A DNA stretch of 64,000 nucleotides. Origin: Ignavibacteria bacterium. GTDB lineage: Bacteria > Bacteroidota > Ignavibacteria > Tepidaquicellales > Tepidaquicellaceae. This document shows, in pieces, positions 1-9,408 of the stretch (position 1 is its first letter; the number at the start of each line of letters is the position of its first letter). The DNA lies in the NCBI GenBank assembly GCA_016704345.1, contig JADJAH010000006.1, positions 124,001 to 188,000 on the forward strand. The letters run 5' to 3'. The translations under genes and the position numbers were made by a program. The notes beneath the pieces were generated by a model that saw only the letters and a program-made list of their open reading frames with translations, did no database searches and was not told where the DNA came from.

Positions 1-109
1 GAAAGCTGTTGCACTTGCCGAACATATCCTGATTCTCTTCAGCAGAAAGCGCGGGATTGCTGAGAATATGAGATGAAGAAAAATGTTCACGTCTGGTGAT
101 ATAGATCAT
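1..109 (-). CDS. 6-pyruvoyl-tetrahydropterin synthase / 6-carboxytetrahydropterin synthase family, 5' end only
   Basis: Reading the minus strand from an ATG at 109 gives 36 codons before the window edge, starting MIYITRREHFSSSH and containing the tail motif FGKCN. This matches the conserved N-terminus of the PTPS/QueD family, in which the first His (here H14) is one of the zinc ligands and the Cys of GKC (here C33) is the catalytic cysteine. The family makes pterin or deazapurine (queuosine) precursors from dihydroneopterin triphosphate. The gene is cut by the window edge, so PTPS and QueD cannot be told apart. It diverges from the efflux operon that starts at 646. Confidence 0.8.
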   Translation of the reverse strand, partial: MIYITRREHFSSSHILSNPALSAEENQDMFGKCNSF

Positions 110-645
110 CGGGTTTTATCTTTAAATAAGATATATGTAAGTAATGATTTTTTAAATGAAGAATCACTTCCTATTTTTTATTGACTTTTTTTAAGTGACA
201 AATTCCCTGCATTGAAAATCTCTCTATATCAAGTATGATCTTAACGACCCGCAATCTTATGTAATTAGAAAGTTCAGGAAGAAGACAGCATACTGTGAGT
301 AATGTATAAAAAGTAATGATGGTCATATTCCAAAATTGCACGCGTGCAATGCATCATACCTTTTCTTTATTCAACGAATTTAGAATTTGAAAAATTGAAA
401 TCCGTGTTTTGGATTTTTAATATATAACAGAGGATCAGCCTGAAGATTGAAACCTTTCCTGCCTGAAAACTGTCAAATAATCTGAACATCTCATCAGATA
501 CTCGGAGCTTGGGTAACTCAGGCTCAGGAGTTCAATGTCAAATGCTTATCATATTTCTTAACACAGGACTTTTGGTGTGTTACTTCAGTTTGAAACTTAT
601 TATTTTGAAATTCGTTAATTTAAAAGAAATTTACACATAAAGCCC
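110..645. other. 536-bp intergenic region between divergent genes
   Basis: AT-rich spacer between the PTPS-family gene (-) and the TolC-led efflux operon (+). No open frame in it looks coding. The only structured element seen is the 16-bp perfect palindrome listed separately at 335-350. No promoter match was clear enough to call. Confidence 0.6.
335..350. promoter_or_regulatory. 16-bp perfect palindrome, candidate operator
   Basis: ATTGCACG/CGTGCAAT is a perfect 16-bp palindrome in an otherwise AT-rich spacer between divergent genes, about 295 bp upstream of the TolC gene. A symmetric site of this size suits a dimeric repressor. No regulator gene is nearby to assign it to, and there is only one copy. 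Confidence 0.3.
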
Positions 646-1992
646 TTGACCAGAATACTCATTTATCTCGCAGTACTATCCATGCTTCTTCCGGGCATTA
701 CAATTTCACAGGAAAAACTAAAACTAAGCGAGGCAATTAATATTGCCCTTGAGAACAACACAACTGTTTCGAGCCTGAGGAAGAGTCTGCAGATACAGGA
801 ACTTAGTACAAGCTCAACAAGAGGTCAGCTGTATCCGGATCTTAGTTTGAATGCCGGATGGACCAGAAACAACACATTCTCAGATGGAACTGTTAGATTC
901 GAAAATGGTGCGCCGATCATCATTCCGGCGCAGGATTCATGGATCAACAGTTTTCGTCTCGGCTTAAGCACACAGGTTACGATCTTTGACGGATTTAAAA
1001 ATTATTCGAGAGTCGATCTGCAGAAGCAGAATGAACAGACTGTCAGGATAGATCTTGACAAACAGATGTATGACATCGCATTCTCTGTCAACACTGCATA
1101 CTTTGATGTTCTGAAAAAGGAAAAAGTTGTAGGAGCCAATGAGGAGAATCTGAAGGATTCACAATTACAGCTTGAGAGGATAAATGAATTCTTAAATGTT
1201 GGTAAGAGAACAATTGCAGATGTTTACAGACAGGATGTACAGGTGGCTCAGAACGAACTTGCTCTTGAAAGGTCAAAGAATGAATTGAACAAGAGCAAAG
1301 TGGATCTTCTCAGAGCAATGAATGTCTCAGTTGACAGAGAAATAGCATTGGAAGACCAATCCATAAGAACTGAACTGTCAGAGGCTGAAATTAAAATGAT
1401 CCTGGAAAGATATACAAACACCGATCAGCTTTACAATCAAGCTGTGCAAAAAAGATACGACTATAAGGCGGGCATTCAGCAGATCAATACAAGCAAGAAG
1501 ATCTACGAAATAGACAACAAAGCAGTTTACTGGCCTTCAATACTTGGTTTTGCAAATTACAGTCTCAACTCAGCAAATCTTGGGGACATTACAAAGTCAA
1601 GATCATTCAATTTCGGATTCTCAATGAACTATCCTATCTTTCAGGGATTCAATCTGAGCAACAAGGCACAGTCATCTGAAATTGCAATCAAACAGAAACA
1701 AGATAACCTGCGGCTTCTCGAGATTCAGATTAAGAGCGAGATCAGAAAAGCATATTATGATCTTGAGACCCAGTTCAAACAGATCGAGATACTTCAAAGA
1801 AATATAAAATCTGCAGAGCAAGACAAGCTGCTTTCGGAAGAGAATTACCGTGTTGGTTTTGGAATATTGCTTGACGTCCAAACTGCTTCGGTAAAATTGA
1901 ATCTCCTTAAGATAGATTTGATCAGGGCTTATTATGACTTCCTCCTTGCAGAAAGACAGATTCAGTATTATACCGGCGGACTTCAATACTAA
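646..1992 (+). CDS. TolC family outer membrane efflux protein
   Basis: 448-residue outer membrane channel of the TolC/OEP family, which forms the trimeric exit duct of tripartite efflux or secretion systems. It has an N-terminal signal peptide (hydrophobic residues about 5-20 ending near ITISQ), then the two long alpha-helical hairpin repeats typical of OEP (SEAINIALENN at the start of the first; NYRVGFGILLDVQTA in the second). The start is TTG at 646; no in-frame ATG precedes the signal peptide. It is the first gene of an operon with a HlyD adaptor 26 bp downstream, an ABC ATPase and two permeases, so it probably serves that pump. Substrate unknown. Confidence 0.9.
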   Translation: MTRILIYLAVLSMLLPGITISQEKLKLSEAINIALENNTTVSSLRKSLQIQELSTSSTRGQLYPDLSLNAGWTRNNTFSDGTVRFENGAPIIIPAQDSWINSFRLGLSTQVTIFDGFKNYSRVDLQKQNEQTVRIDLDKQMYDIAFSVNTAYFDVLKKEKVVGANEENLKDSQLQLERINEFLNVGKRTIADVYRQDVQVAQNELALERSKNELNKSKVDLLRAMNVSVDREIALEDQSIRTELSEAEIKMILERYTNTDQLYNQAVQKRYDYKAGIQQINTSKKIYEIDNKAVYWPSILGFANYSLNSANLGDITKSRSFNFGFSMNYPIFQGFNLSNKAQSSEIAIKQKQDNLRLLEIQIKSEIRKAYYDLETQFKQIEILQRNIKSAEQDKLLSEENYRVGFGILLDVQTASVKLNLLKIDLIRAYYDFLLAERQIQYYTGGLQY

Positions 1993-2018
1993 ATGACCTT
2001 GAAAATTTTACACTCAAA

Positions 2019-3296
2019 ATGACAATGGCTGAAAACACAGTACAAACAAAAGATGCAAATACAGTTCCTAAAAAGAAAAAGAAGAAAAGCAGAAAACTGC
2101 TTTGGATAATCGGAGGGATTGTCCTTATTGGGGTAATACTGGCTGTAGTCTTTTCCGGTAAAAAAGATAAACTTGTAACCGTACAGACAGTGGATATCAG
2201 CGCCGAAGTAAGCGGTGAGATTATTTCTCTTCCATTCAAGGAAGGTGAAGAAGTGAGAAAGAACGACTTGGTGGTGAAGATCAAGCAGGATGCATACTCA
2301 CCGGCTTTGCAGGAGCAAAATGCTTCTATAAAAGTGGCTGAGAGTAATCTCGAAGTAAACAGAGTCGCTCTTGAAAGAAATCAGCTTGAGTTTGACAGGG
2401 TAAAACAACTGCATTCAAAAGGACTGGCAACTCAGAGCGAACTTGATAATGCACAGAACAGCGTCTCTCAGGTACTGGCACAGATCAATTCAAGCGAGGC
2501 GCAGATCAATCAGCAGAGGACCGGCCTCTCAAGGATAAAGTATGACATTTCAAAGACAACCATTTATTCGCCGATGGACGGAACGGTAACTCAGCTGAAC
2601 AATGAGCTTGGCGAGAAGGTGCTTGGAACAATTTCGAATCAGGGATCTGTGATAATGACCATTTCTGATCTTGCAAAGATGGAATGTCAGGTGGAAGTTG
2701 GTGAAACAGATGTGACGCTTGTCAGCCTCGGCGATACTGCTAGAATTGAGATTGACGCTTTCCCGGATAAAATTTTTATCGGGTATGTTTATGAAATCGC
2801 TAATACTGCTACATCAAAAGGGATAGGAACGCAGGAAGAGGTTGTAAATTTTATAGTGAAGATCAGAATAATAGACAATGCATTTGAACTGAGACCGGGA
2901 ATGAGCTGTACGGTAGACATAGTTGTTGACCAAAGAGAGAATGTTCTGTCTGTCCCTATACAGTCTGTTACCACCCGCGAGGAAGAAAAGATGACAGGAG
3001 ATATTGCAAAGGAATCAGAGATTGAAAATCTTTCCAGAGAATCCGAAAAGAAACTAAGTAAGAAGATCAAACCTAAAGAGGTTGTATTCGTTGTTGACAA
3101 CAATGCCGCAAAGAAAAGCGAAGTGAAGACCGGCATCAGCGACGATTCTTATATAGAGATCACTGAGGGTGTTAATGAAGGTCAGGAAATAGTGAAGGGA
3201 AGTTTTAAAGCGATCACAAAAGAACTTGAGGACGGGTCAAAAGTGAAAATTGATAACGAGCCGAAGAAGATTAAGAAAGATGGAGAAGATGAATAA
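2019..3296 (+). CDS. HlyD/MacA family periplasmic adaptor (membrane fusion protein)
   Basis: 425-residue adaptor linking the inner-membrane ABC permease to the TolC channel. A lysine-rich N-terminus (KKKKKKSRK) precedes one transmembrane helix at about residues 27-46, then a barrel-sandwich half-motif (EISLPFKEGEEVRKNDLVVKI region), an alpha-helical hairpin, and the second lipoyl half (TTIYSPMDGTVTQL). The acidic and lysine-rich C-terminus (EEKMTGDIAKESE onward) carries a charged insertion before the last beta domain. ATG at 2019; a second in-frame ATG at 2025 is equally possible. It overlaps the next gene slightly, so translation is probably coupled. Confidence 0.88.
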   Translation: MTMAENTVQTKDANTVPKKKKKKSRKLLWIIGGIVLIGVILAVVFSGKKDKLVTVQTVDISAEVSGEIISLPFKEGEEVRKNDLVVKIKQDAYSPALQEQNASIKVAESNLEVNRVALERNQLEFDRVKQLHSKGLATQSELDNAQNSVSQVLAQINSSEAQINQQRTGLSRIKYDISKTTIYSPMDGTVTQLNNELGEKVLGTISNQGSVIMTISDLAKMECQVEVGETDVTLVSLGDTARIEIDAFPDKIFIGYVYEIANTATSKGIGTQEEVVNFIVKIRIIDNAFELRPGMSCTVDIVVDQRENVLSVPIQSVTTREEEKMTGDIAKESEIENLSRESEKKLSKKIKPKEVVFVVDNNAAKKSEVKTGISDDSYIEITEGVNEGQEIVKGSFKAITKELEDGSKVKIDNEPKKIKKDGEDE

Positions 3297-4041
3297 TGCC
3301 AACGGAATTCCGGTGGAAGAAAGCTCGAACCTCATACAAATAAGAAATGTAACTAAACTTTATGTAATGGGTTCAGAAGAATTGTATGCTCTCAAAGGCA
3401 TCAGCATGAATATTGCAAGAAATGAGTATGTGGCTATTATGGGACCTTCGGGTTCAGGCAAATCAACATTAATGAACATACTTGGATGTCTTGATACTCC
3501 AACATCTGGCGACTACTTTCTGAACGGAAAGAATGTAAGTGAGATGGATGATGATGAACTTGCGGAGATTCGAAATAAAGAGATCGGATTTGTGTTTCAG
3601 ACTTTTAATCTGTTGCCAAGAAGCAACGCATTGCATAATGTTGAACTTCCGCTTGTTTACAAGGGAATGCCGAAAGCCGACAGAATAGAGAGAGCAGAAC
3701 AGGCATTATTTGATGTGGGCTTGCAGGACAGAATGAAGCACAAGCCAAATGAGTTGTCCGGAGGGCAAAGACAAAGAGTGGCAATAGCAAGGGCGCTTGT
3801 AAACGATCCTTCAATTATTCTTGCAGACGAGCCGACCGGAAACCTTGACACGAAGACCGGTCAGGAAATAATGGAGTTACTGGAGCAGCTTAATTTGAAG
3901 GGGAATACAATTATTATTGTAACTCACGAAGAAGACATTGCTCAGCATGCGCGAAGAATTGTTAAGATCAGAGACGGAGACATTGAAGCTGACTATCTTA
4001 GCAAAAGAGGCAAAGAAATTCAAAGACCTGACGGAGAATAA
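3280..4041 (+). CDS. MacB/LolD-type ABC transporter ATP-binding protein
   Basis: ATPase of a MacB/LolD-class ABC exporter. The Walker A motif GPSGSGKST, signature LSGGQRQR, Walker B with DEPTGNLD and the switch His (IIVTHEED) are all present. The DEPTGNLD extension is typical of the LolD/MacB/FtsE class. The frame is open from 3250, but ATG at 3280 (or 3289) fits family length best; either overlaps the end of the adaptor gene, which stops at 3296. It drives the two permeases that follow, the first only 2 bp downstream. Confidence 0.9.
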   Translation: MEKMNNANGIPVEESSNLIQIRNVTKLYVMGSEELYALKGISMNIARNEYVAIMGPSGSGKSTLMNILGCLDTPTSGDYFLNGKNVSEMDDDELAEIRNKEIGFVFQTFNLLPRSNALHNVELPLVYKGMPKADRIERAEQALFDVGLQDRMKHKPNELSGGQRQRVAIARALVNDPSIILADEPTGNLDTKTGQEIMELLEQLNLKGNTIIIVTHEEDIAQHARRIVKIRDGDIEADYLSKRGKEIQRPDGE

Positions 4042-4043
4042 TA

Positions 4044-5270
4044 TTGAACTTCTGGATTGAAATTAGAGAGAATCTCGTTATTGCCTACAGGGCAATAACT
4101 GCAAACAAACTCCGTTCCTTTCTGGCAACATTAGGGATTGTGATAGGTGTAACTTCAGTGACACTAATGCAGACAGCGATTGAAGGAATCAACCGCGCAT
4201 TTGAAAAGAGCATCTCTGCCGTTGGTGCAGATGTTCTTTACGTTCAGAAGTTTGAATGGTTTGGTAAAGAGGACTTCAGTTACTATCGCAACCGCAAAGA
4301 CATTACAATGAATCAGTATGAATATCTCAAAGACAATACGCAGTCGGCCGCGATAATGTGTCCATCTACAGGTACATCGAAAGTTCTAAAATACAGGGAC
4401 CTTGTTTTGGAGAATGTTTTCGTTGTAGGAACTACTGACGAGTATCAGGAAACCTTCGGAGCTAATATGGAAGAAGGCAGATTTTTTACTAAGAATGAAT
4501 CTGACGGTGCATACCCTGTTTGTGTAATAGGCACAGATATCAGGAACGCATTTTTTGAAAACGCCGATCCGATCGGAAAATCTATTAAGATTGGAACTTA
4601 TTCATTCAGGATAATTGGAGTAGTTGAAAAGCAGGGAAGTCTTCTGGGGCTGTTCAGTCTTGACAATCGCGTACTCATACCAATTGAAAGATTCTTCAAT
4701 CTCTTCGGCGGAAAGAGAAGCCTGTCCATTAATATCAAAGCTGCCGATATAAATGATATGGACGAGACAAAGGAAGAGGTGAGATCGATAATGAGGAAGG
4801 CAAGGAAAGTTGATTACGGTGATCGCGATGATTTTGGAGTGAATCAACAGGAAGCATTCAAGACAACGTATGAGAGTCTCACTTCGCTTATCAAGATCAT
4901 AGGTACTTTGATCACTTCACTTTCACTGATAGTAGGTTCAGTTGGAATTGCAAATATTATGTTTGTTTCCGTAAAAGAGAGGACAAAGGAAATCGGCATA
5001 AGGAAAGCCATCGGTGCAAAGCGGAGAACTATCATGTATCAATTTCTGATCGAATCAGTTGCAATATGTCTTCTCGGGGGATTGATAGGGATAATGATTG
5101 CATTCCCGATAAGTCTGATTATAGATGCATATGTATTGCCGACAGCCATGCCTTTGTGGGTTATATTGCTCGGAATTTTTGTATCGCTTCTCTTCGGTGT
5201 GCTTGCCGGGTTCTTTCCTGCGTACAGCGCATCAAAGATGGATCCGGTTGAATCATTAAGATATGAATAA
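4044..5270 (+). CDS. MacB-like ABC transporter permease (first of two)
   Basis: 408-residue permease of the MacB/FtsX family. It has one N-terminal transmembrane helix (around residues 21-42), a large periplasmic MacB_PCD domain, then the FtsX core with three helices near residues 285-400. The conserved loop KERTKEIGIRKAIGAKR is intact, and the C-terminus PVESLRYE is a typical family ending. It starts with TTG at 4044, two bases after the ATPase stop. It is paired with a second, different permease, which suggests a heterodimeric pump rather than the MacB homodimer. The substrate (macrolide, peptide or lipid-linked) cannot be deduced. Confidence 0.9.
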   Translation: MNFWIEIRENLVIAYRAITANKLRSFLATLGIVIGVTSVTLMQTAIEGINRAFEKSISAVGADVLYVQKFEWFGKEDFSYYRNRKDITMNQYEYLKDNTQSAAIMCPSTGTSKVLKYRDLVLENVFVVGTTDEYQETFGANMEEGRFFTKNESDGAYPVCVIGTDIRNAFFENADPIGKSIKIGTYSFRIIGVVEKQGSLLGLFSLDNRVLIPIERFFNLFGGKRSLSINIKAADINDMDETKEEVRSIMRKARKVDYGDRDDFGVNQQEAFKTTYESLTSLIKIIGTLITSLSLIVGSVGIANIMFVSVKERTKEIGIRKAIGAKRRTIMYQFLIESVAICLLGGLIGIMIAFPISLIIDAYVLPTAMPLWVILLGIFVSLLFGVLAGFFPAYSASKMDPVESLRYE

Positions 5271-6502
5271 TGCCATTAGGTGAATTATTTTCGATAGCGC
5301 TGAACACGCTCAGAGCCAATAAGCTTAGAGCTACATTGACATTATCCGGAATTGTTATTGGCGTATTTTCGATAATCGCCATAATGACTTTGCTAAACGC
5401 ATTACAGGCAGGCATTGAAGGCGGCCTCAGTGAGCTTGGAAGCAACACATTTCAGGTGCAGAAATTTCCGGCAATACAAATTGGTGGACCCGGGGGGAAT
5501 AGAAAATTCAGAAACAGGCCGGACATAACTTATGAGCAGGGCTTGAGACTGATAGACAAGGCAACAGTTTATAAATATATCTCTCTCGAAGATTATGTCT
5601 ATCAGAAAACATTTAAACACAGGGACATTACAACAAACCCGAACAACTCTGTAGGGGGAGTAATGCCGGAATATCTCGAATGCAATAACAGAGCGGTACA
5701 GTTTGGAAGATTCATTACAGAGACTGATATCTTAAACAACAGCAATGTTGCAGTGATCGGTATGGATGTTGTTGAGAAGCTCTTCCCAAACGTCAATCCT
5801 ATCGGGCAGTACATGATAATTGAAAACAATGAATTCAAAATCATAGGTGTATTTGAAAAGAAGGGTGAAGGATTTGGTCAGAGCAATGACAACTTTGCCT
5901 TGCTGCCAATTACAACGATGCAACAGATCTACGGCAAGAACAACAGGTCAATTAATGTTGCCATACAGGCGCCAAGCAAAGAGACTTTTAACGAGTCGAT
6001 AGAAAATGTTGTCAGTGTTATGAGATCGATCAGGAAAGATAAACCCGGAGAGGCAGACAGCTTTGAGATTTTTTCCAATGATTCTCTGATAGGGCAGGTA
6101 AATAGTTTTACAAAGTATTTCAAATACGGAGCCGGCTTCATTTCCTTCATCGCAATGCTTGCAGCCGGAATAGGCATTATGAATATCATGCTGGTTTCAG
6201 TTACGGAAAGAACTAAAGAGATCGGCATTAGAAAAGCAATTGGAGCAAAGCGAAGCAGCATACTTACTCAGTTCCTGATCGAGGCAATTATCTTGTGTCA
6301 GCTTGGTGGAATAATTGGAATCATACTCGGTGTTGTAACAGGTAATATTCTTGGTATTTATCTTTCAAGTCCTGTTGTGATTCCGTATGACTGGGTAATT
6401 ATCGGACTTGTTGTCTGCTCGGTTGTAGGAATTGTTTTCGGAGTTTATCCTGCCTACAAAGCGGCAAAGCTTGACCCAATAGACGCTTTGCGCTACGAAT
6501 AG
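5270..6502 (+). CDS. MacB-like ABC transporter permease (second of two)
   Basis: 410-residue paralogue of the upstream permease with the same layout: N-terminal helix (residues about 20-45), periplasmic MacB_PCD domain, three C-terminal helices, the FtsX loop TERTKEIGIRKAIGAKR and the ending PIDALRYE. Its ATG shares one base with the preceding stop (TAATG at 5268-5272), indicating translational coupling. Last gene of the TolC-HlyD-ATPase-permease-permease operon. Its stop overlaps by 10 bp the stop of the convergent kinase-like gene. Confidence 0.9.
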   Translation: MPLGELFSIALNTLRANKLRATLTLSGIVIGVFSIIAIMTLLNALQAGIEGGLSELGSNTFQVQKFPAIQIGGPGGNRKFRNRPDITYEQGLRLIDKATVYKYISLEDYVYQKTFKHRDITTNPNNSVGGVMPEYLECNNRAVQFGRFITETDILNNSNVAVIGMDVVEKLFPNVNPIGQYMIIENNEFKIIGVFEKKGEGFGQSNDNFALLPITTMQQIYGKNNRSINVAIQAPSKETFNESIENVVSVMRSIRKDKPGEADSFEIFSNDSLIGQVNSFTKYFKYGAGFISFIAMLAAGIGIMNIMLVSVTERTKEIGIRKAIGAKRSSILTQFLIEAIILCQLGGIIGIILGVVTGNILGIYLSSPVVIPYDWVIIGLVVCSVVGIVFGVYPAYKAAKLDPIDALRYE

Positions 6503-7503
6503 ATTTTAGCACCTATTTCAGTTATTCTTTCAGCGAATTCCTTCAGATCCGGATCTTTTATTTTCCCTACAGACAATGCGATGTTATCTAAGGCCTTTGG
6601 AATTTTTTTCAACGTATCATCAATTTGTTTCTTGTGATAAACGTAAGAATAACTTCCCAAAACCTGCACCATTCTAAGAAGCACAAACTCACCGAAGTCA
6701 TGCATGAACTCTTCTTCCGGTATACCGGTTTGGTAAGCAAAAGAAACTGAGTAACTCTTTGAAAGAACCATTCTTTCTTCTTCATCAAGTTCAATACTCC
6801 CCGAATATAGAAATGAAACAAGATCGTACTGTGCAGGTCCCTTCATACCTGATTGAAAATCGATGTAATACAAGTTGTCATCTTTCAGCATAATATTCCG
6901 CGGCTGAAAATCTCTGTACATGAAATGACCATGAGAATTCCTTTCAACTATCATTGCAAAAATATCAGTAATCTTTTCCAGACTGGCTTGAGGAAATTCA
7001 ATGCCTGCAATATCTTCTAAGAAATATTTTCGAAATTTCTCAATATCGTTTAGTATGATGGCATTGTCAAAATTTTGTGACGGAAAACATTTGCTGAAGT
7101 CTATGACAGACTTTCCTAAAGTCTGAAACATTACAAGATCCGATAGTGCTTTGCTGTGAAGATCATGAAGCCGGTGTGTGTCCTCACGTGATGAGTTCTT
7201 GAACAGAGTCATGTCCCCAAGATCCTCAACCAGGTATGACGAATTGTCATCTGATACGGAGATCACTTTTGGCACAAGTAATCCGGCTTGGAGAAAAGAA
7301 TTCGAGAAGCTTATATACGCGGCATTTTCTTCCAAATGTTCATTATGCACGGCGACAAATGAATCTTCCCCTGATGTAAGCCTGTAAATCTTTCTTTCCG
7401 ATGAATCTGCTTTTAGCTGATCGATTGTATCGAAATCAACTCCGGTTGCTTTCCGGAAAATCTCTCTGAAACTGTTGAGCAGTATTTCTTTTGAGTACGA
7501 CAC
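6493..7503 (-). CDS. Aminoglycoside phosphotransferase-fold kinase (AmgK-like)
   Basis: 336-residue protein of the APH/choline kinase fold. The catalytic segment reads MYRDFQPRNIM and the metal-binding segment YIDFQSG, matching the family pattern D-x4-N followed by DFQ. The DFQ variant is shared with AmgK, the anomeric MurNAc/GlcNAc kinase of cell wall recycling, and with the related kinases of Bacteroidota. No MurU-type nucleotidyltransferase is adjacent, so the sugar-kinase role is an inference from motif similarity only. It lies 1 bp downstream of the epimerase gene on the same strand and is probably co-transcribed with it. Confidence 0.72.
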   Translation of the reverse strand: MSYSKEILLNSFREIFRKATGVDFDTIDQLKADSSERKIYRLTSGEDSFVAVHNEHLEENAAYISFSNSFLQAGLLVPKVISVSDDNSSYLVEDLGDMTLFKNSSREDTHRLHDLHSKALSDLVMFQTLGKSVIDFSKCFPSQNFDNAIILNDIEKFRKYFLEDIAGIEFPQASLEKITDIFAMIVERNSHGHFMYRDFQPRNIMLKDDNLYYIDFQSGMKGPAQYDLVSFLYSGSIELDEEERMVLSKSYSVSFAYQTGIPEEEFMHDFGEFVLLRMVQVLGSYSYVYHKKQIDDTLKKIPKALDNIALSVGKIKDPDLKEFAERITEIGAKIYS

Positions 7504-7504
7504 T

Positions 7505-8431
7505 TTAGGAATTAAGAAGATTCTTTAGCGCACCGTTCAGGTCAGGGAATGCAAACTCAAATCCTGCGGCTACAGCTTTCTCAGGTATGGCACGTTGACC
7601 TGTCAGCAAGCTTTCAGCAAACTCTCCAATTGCTAATCTCAACGCAAATGCGGGTGCAGAAATTGCCACATTGCGATTCAATACATGTCCGGCACTCTTA
7701 ACAAACCCCTTGTTCCTGACAGGCTCGGGAGAAGTGCCATTAACAGGACCTTTAAGCTCATCGTTTTCAATTGCATAAGTATAGAGTGAGACAATATCAT
7801 CTATATGAATCCATGATAACCATTGCTTTCCCGATCCCTGATATGCACCGACGAAAAATTTGAAAGGAAATAGTAGCTTAGGTAAGGCGCCACCCTTTTT
7901 GTCCAGTACAATACCTGTCCTGATTGCAACAACTCGGACACCCAATCCAAATGCTTTCATTGCCTCACGTTCCCAATCCTTGCAGAGATTGGCGAGGAAG
8001 TCGTTTCCGGGTCTGGATTCTTCAGTAACCAATTCATCTTTTGTATCTCCGTAGATACCGACACCTGAAGCATTTATCAGACATGCAGGTTTTGAATCGC
8101 TTAAGTGTATGGCAGATACTAACAGACGTGTCAGATCAATCCGGCTGTCATAGATTATTCTCTTATATTCTTTATTCCATCTTTTGCCTCCGATGTTTGC
8201 TCCTGCAAGATTTACAACAACATCGATATCAGACAAAATTTTTGCCAGCAAATTTGGAGTATCATACTTCTCGTACTCTAGCGCTTCGAGTGAGAAATGC
8301 TTATCAAACATTCCCGTTGCGTTCTTTGCATTTCGAGTCAGCATTTTTACATAAGCTCCTTCACTGCAGAGCCGCCGTGTCAGAGCCGTACCTATCAAAC
8401 CCGTAGCACCTGTGATTAGAATCTTTTTTCT
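7505..8431 (-). CDS. TIGR01777 family NAD(P)-dependent epimerase (YfcH-like)
   Basis: SDR-extended family protein of about 308 residues. The Rossmann motif ITGATGLIGTALTRRL sits at the N-terminus. GANIGGKRW, ASGVGIYG and the C-terminal DUF1731-like segment are typical of the TIGR01777/YfcH subfamily, whose substrate is unknown. The frame opens at 8473, but the ATG at 8431 puts the glycine-rich motif at the usual position, so it is preferred. It appears to be the first gene of a short operon with the APH-like kinase downstream. Confidence 0.85.
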   Translation of the reverse strand, partial: RKKILITGATGLIGTALTRRLCSEGAYVKMLTRNAKNATGMFDKHFSLEALEYEKYDTPNLLAKILSDIDVVVNLAGANIGGKRWNKEYKRIIYDSRIDLTRLLVSAIHLSDSKPACLINASGVGIYGDTKDELVTEESRPGNDFLANLCKDWEREAMKAFGLGVRVVAIRTGIVLDKKGGALPKLLFPFKFFVGAYQGSGKQWLSWIHIDDIVSLYTYAIENDELKGPVNGTSPEPVRNKGFVKSAGHVLNRNVAISAPAFALRLAIGEFAESLLTGQRAIPEKAVAAGFEFAFPDLNGALKNLLNS

Positions 8432-8643
8432 CATTGTGGTTTTGTTAATCCCGGACTTTAGTATATGGTGCAATATATAAATTACAACCTGATTTTATAA
8501 TACAATCAATGGAGATGAGATAGTAAGGCTTAGCCGGTGACATTTCTGAAAAAACACTTAACAATTTCTTAACATTGCCAAAGGAACTATTCGAAGATTG
8601 TATACATTCTCTGCTTTGTAATCACAAAATTAAATTTATATAA

Positions 8644-9354
8644 ATGAAAAAATTACATTTGCACAGCACCATAACTTCTGTATTTCTGATCGCACTTCTT
8701 TCTATTTTTTCATTCACAATAACAGGCTGTAGTGATGACGATGATCCTATAACTCCCGGTACATCAACTAAAGCCAAAACTACCGTAACTCATGCATCTC
8801 CAAATGCACCAAATGTTGACATACTCGTTAATGATGCAGTAGTGGCTACAAATGTTCCGTATCTTGCTTCATTGGCTTACACAGAGCTGAATTCCGGAAA
8901 CAACAGAATCAGAGTAAATGTAACCGGCACTTCGACAACAGTAATTGATGCAACTCTACCTTTTGACGCGGGTAAGAACTATTCTATATTTGCAATAGAT
9001 TCAGTAAGCAAAATCAGCGCATTAAGACTAGAAGATGATCTGACTGCACCGGCCGCAGGCAAGACACATGTAAGATTTGTACACTTGTCACCTAATGCAC
9101 CGGCAGTTGATATTGCACTCGCTGGCGGAGCAGTTCTGTTCCCGAATTATTCTTTCAAGCAAGCTTCTGCTTTTACTCCAATTAATGCAGGAACCTATGA
9201 CCTGGAAGTAAGACTTGCAGGAACGTCAACTGTTGTTCTTTCACTTCCCGGCGTGCCTCTTATCGATGGAAAAATAATTACGGTATATGCGCGCGGTTTT
9301 GTTGGTGCCACAGGAACACAAGCATTAAGCGCTTCTGTAATTCTCAACAACTAA
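8644..9354 (+). CDS. DUF4397 domain lipoprotein
   Basis: 236-residue predicted lipoprotein. The signal peptide ends in the lipobox TITGC (Cys at about residue 29), followed by an Asp-rich linker (SDDDD). The mature part contains two DUF4397-type beta domains with matching openings: THASPNAPNVDILVN and VHLSPNAPAVDIAL. DUF4397 proteins are surface-exposed and of unknown function. The gene is monocistronic, flanked by genes on the minus strand, and ends at a strong intrinsic terminator (9384-9408). Confidence 0.85.
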   Translation: MKKLHLHSTITSVFLIALLSIFSFTITGCSDDDDPITPGTSTKAKTTVTHASPNAPNVDILVNDAVVATNVPYLASLAYTELNSGNNRIRVNVTGTSTTVIDATLPFDAGKNYSIFAIDSVSKISALRLEDDLTAPAAGKTHVRFVHLSPNAPAVDIALAGGAVLFPNYSFKQASAFTPINAGTYDLEVRLAGTSTVVLSLPGVPLIDGKIITVYARGFVGATGTQALSASVILNN

Positions 9355-9383
9355 AGAATTATTCAGATATTCTTTTTCAGAAG

Positions 9384-9408
9384 AGCCCGCATTGCGGGCT
9401 TTTTTTTT
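9384..9408 (+). terminator. Intrinsic terminator after the DUF4397 gene
   Basis: A 7-bp GC-rich stem AGCCCGC/GCGGGCT with a 3-nt loop (9391-9393) is followed by eight T residues (9401-9408), 30 bp after the stop codon. The U-tract overlaps the last codons of the convergent truA gene. Confidence 0.9.
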
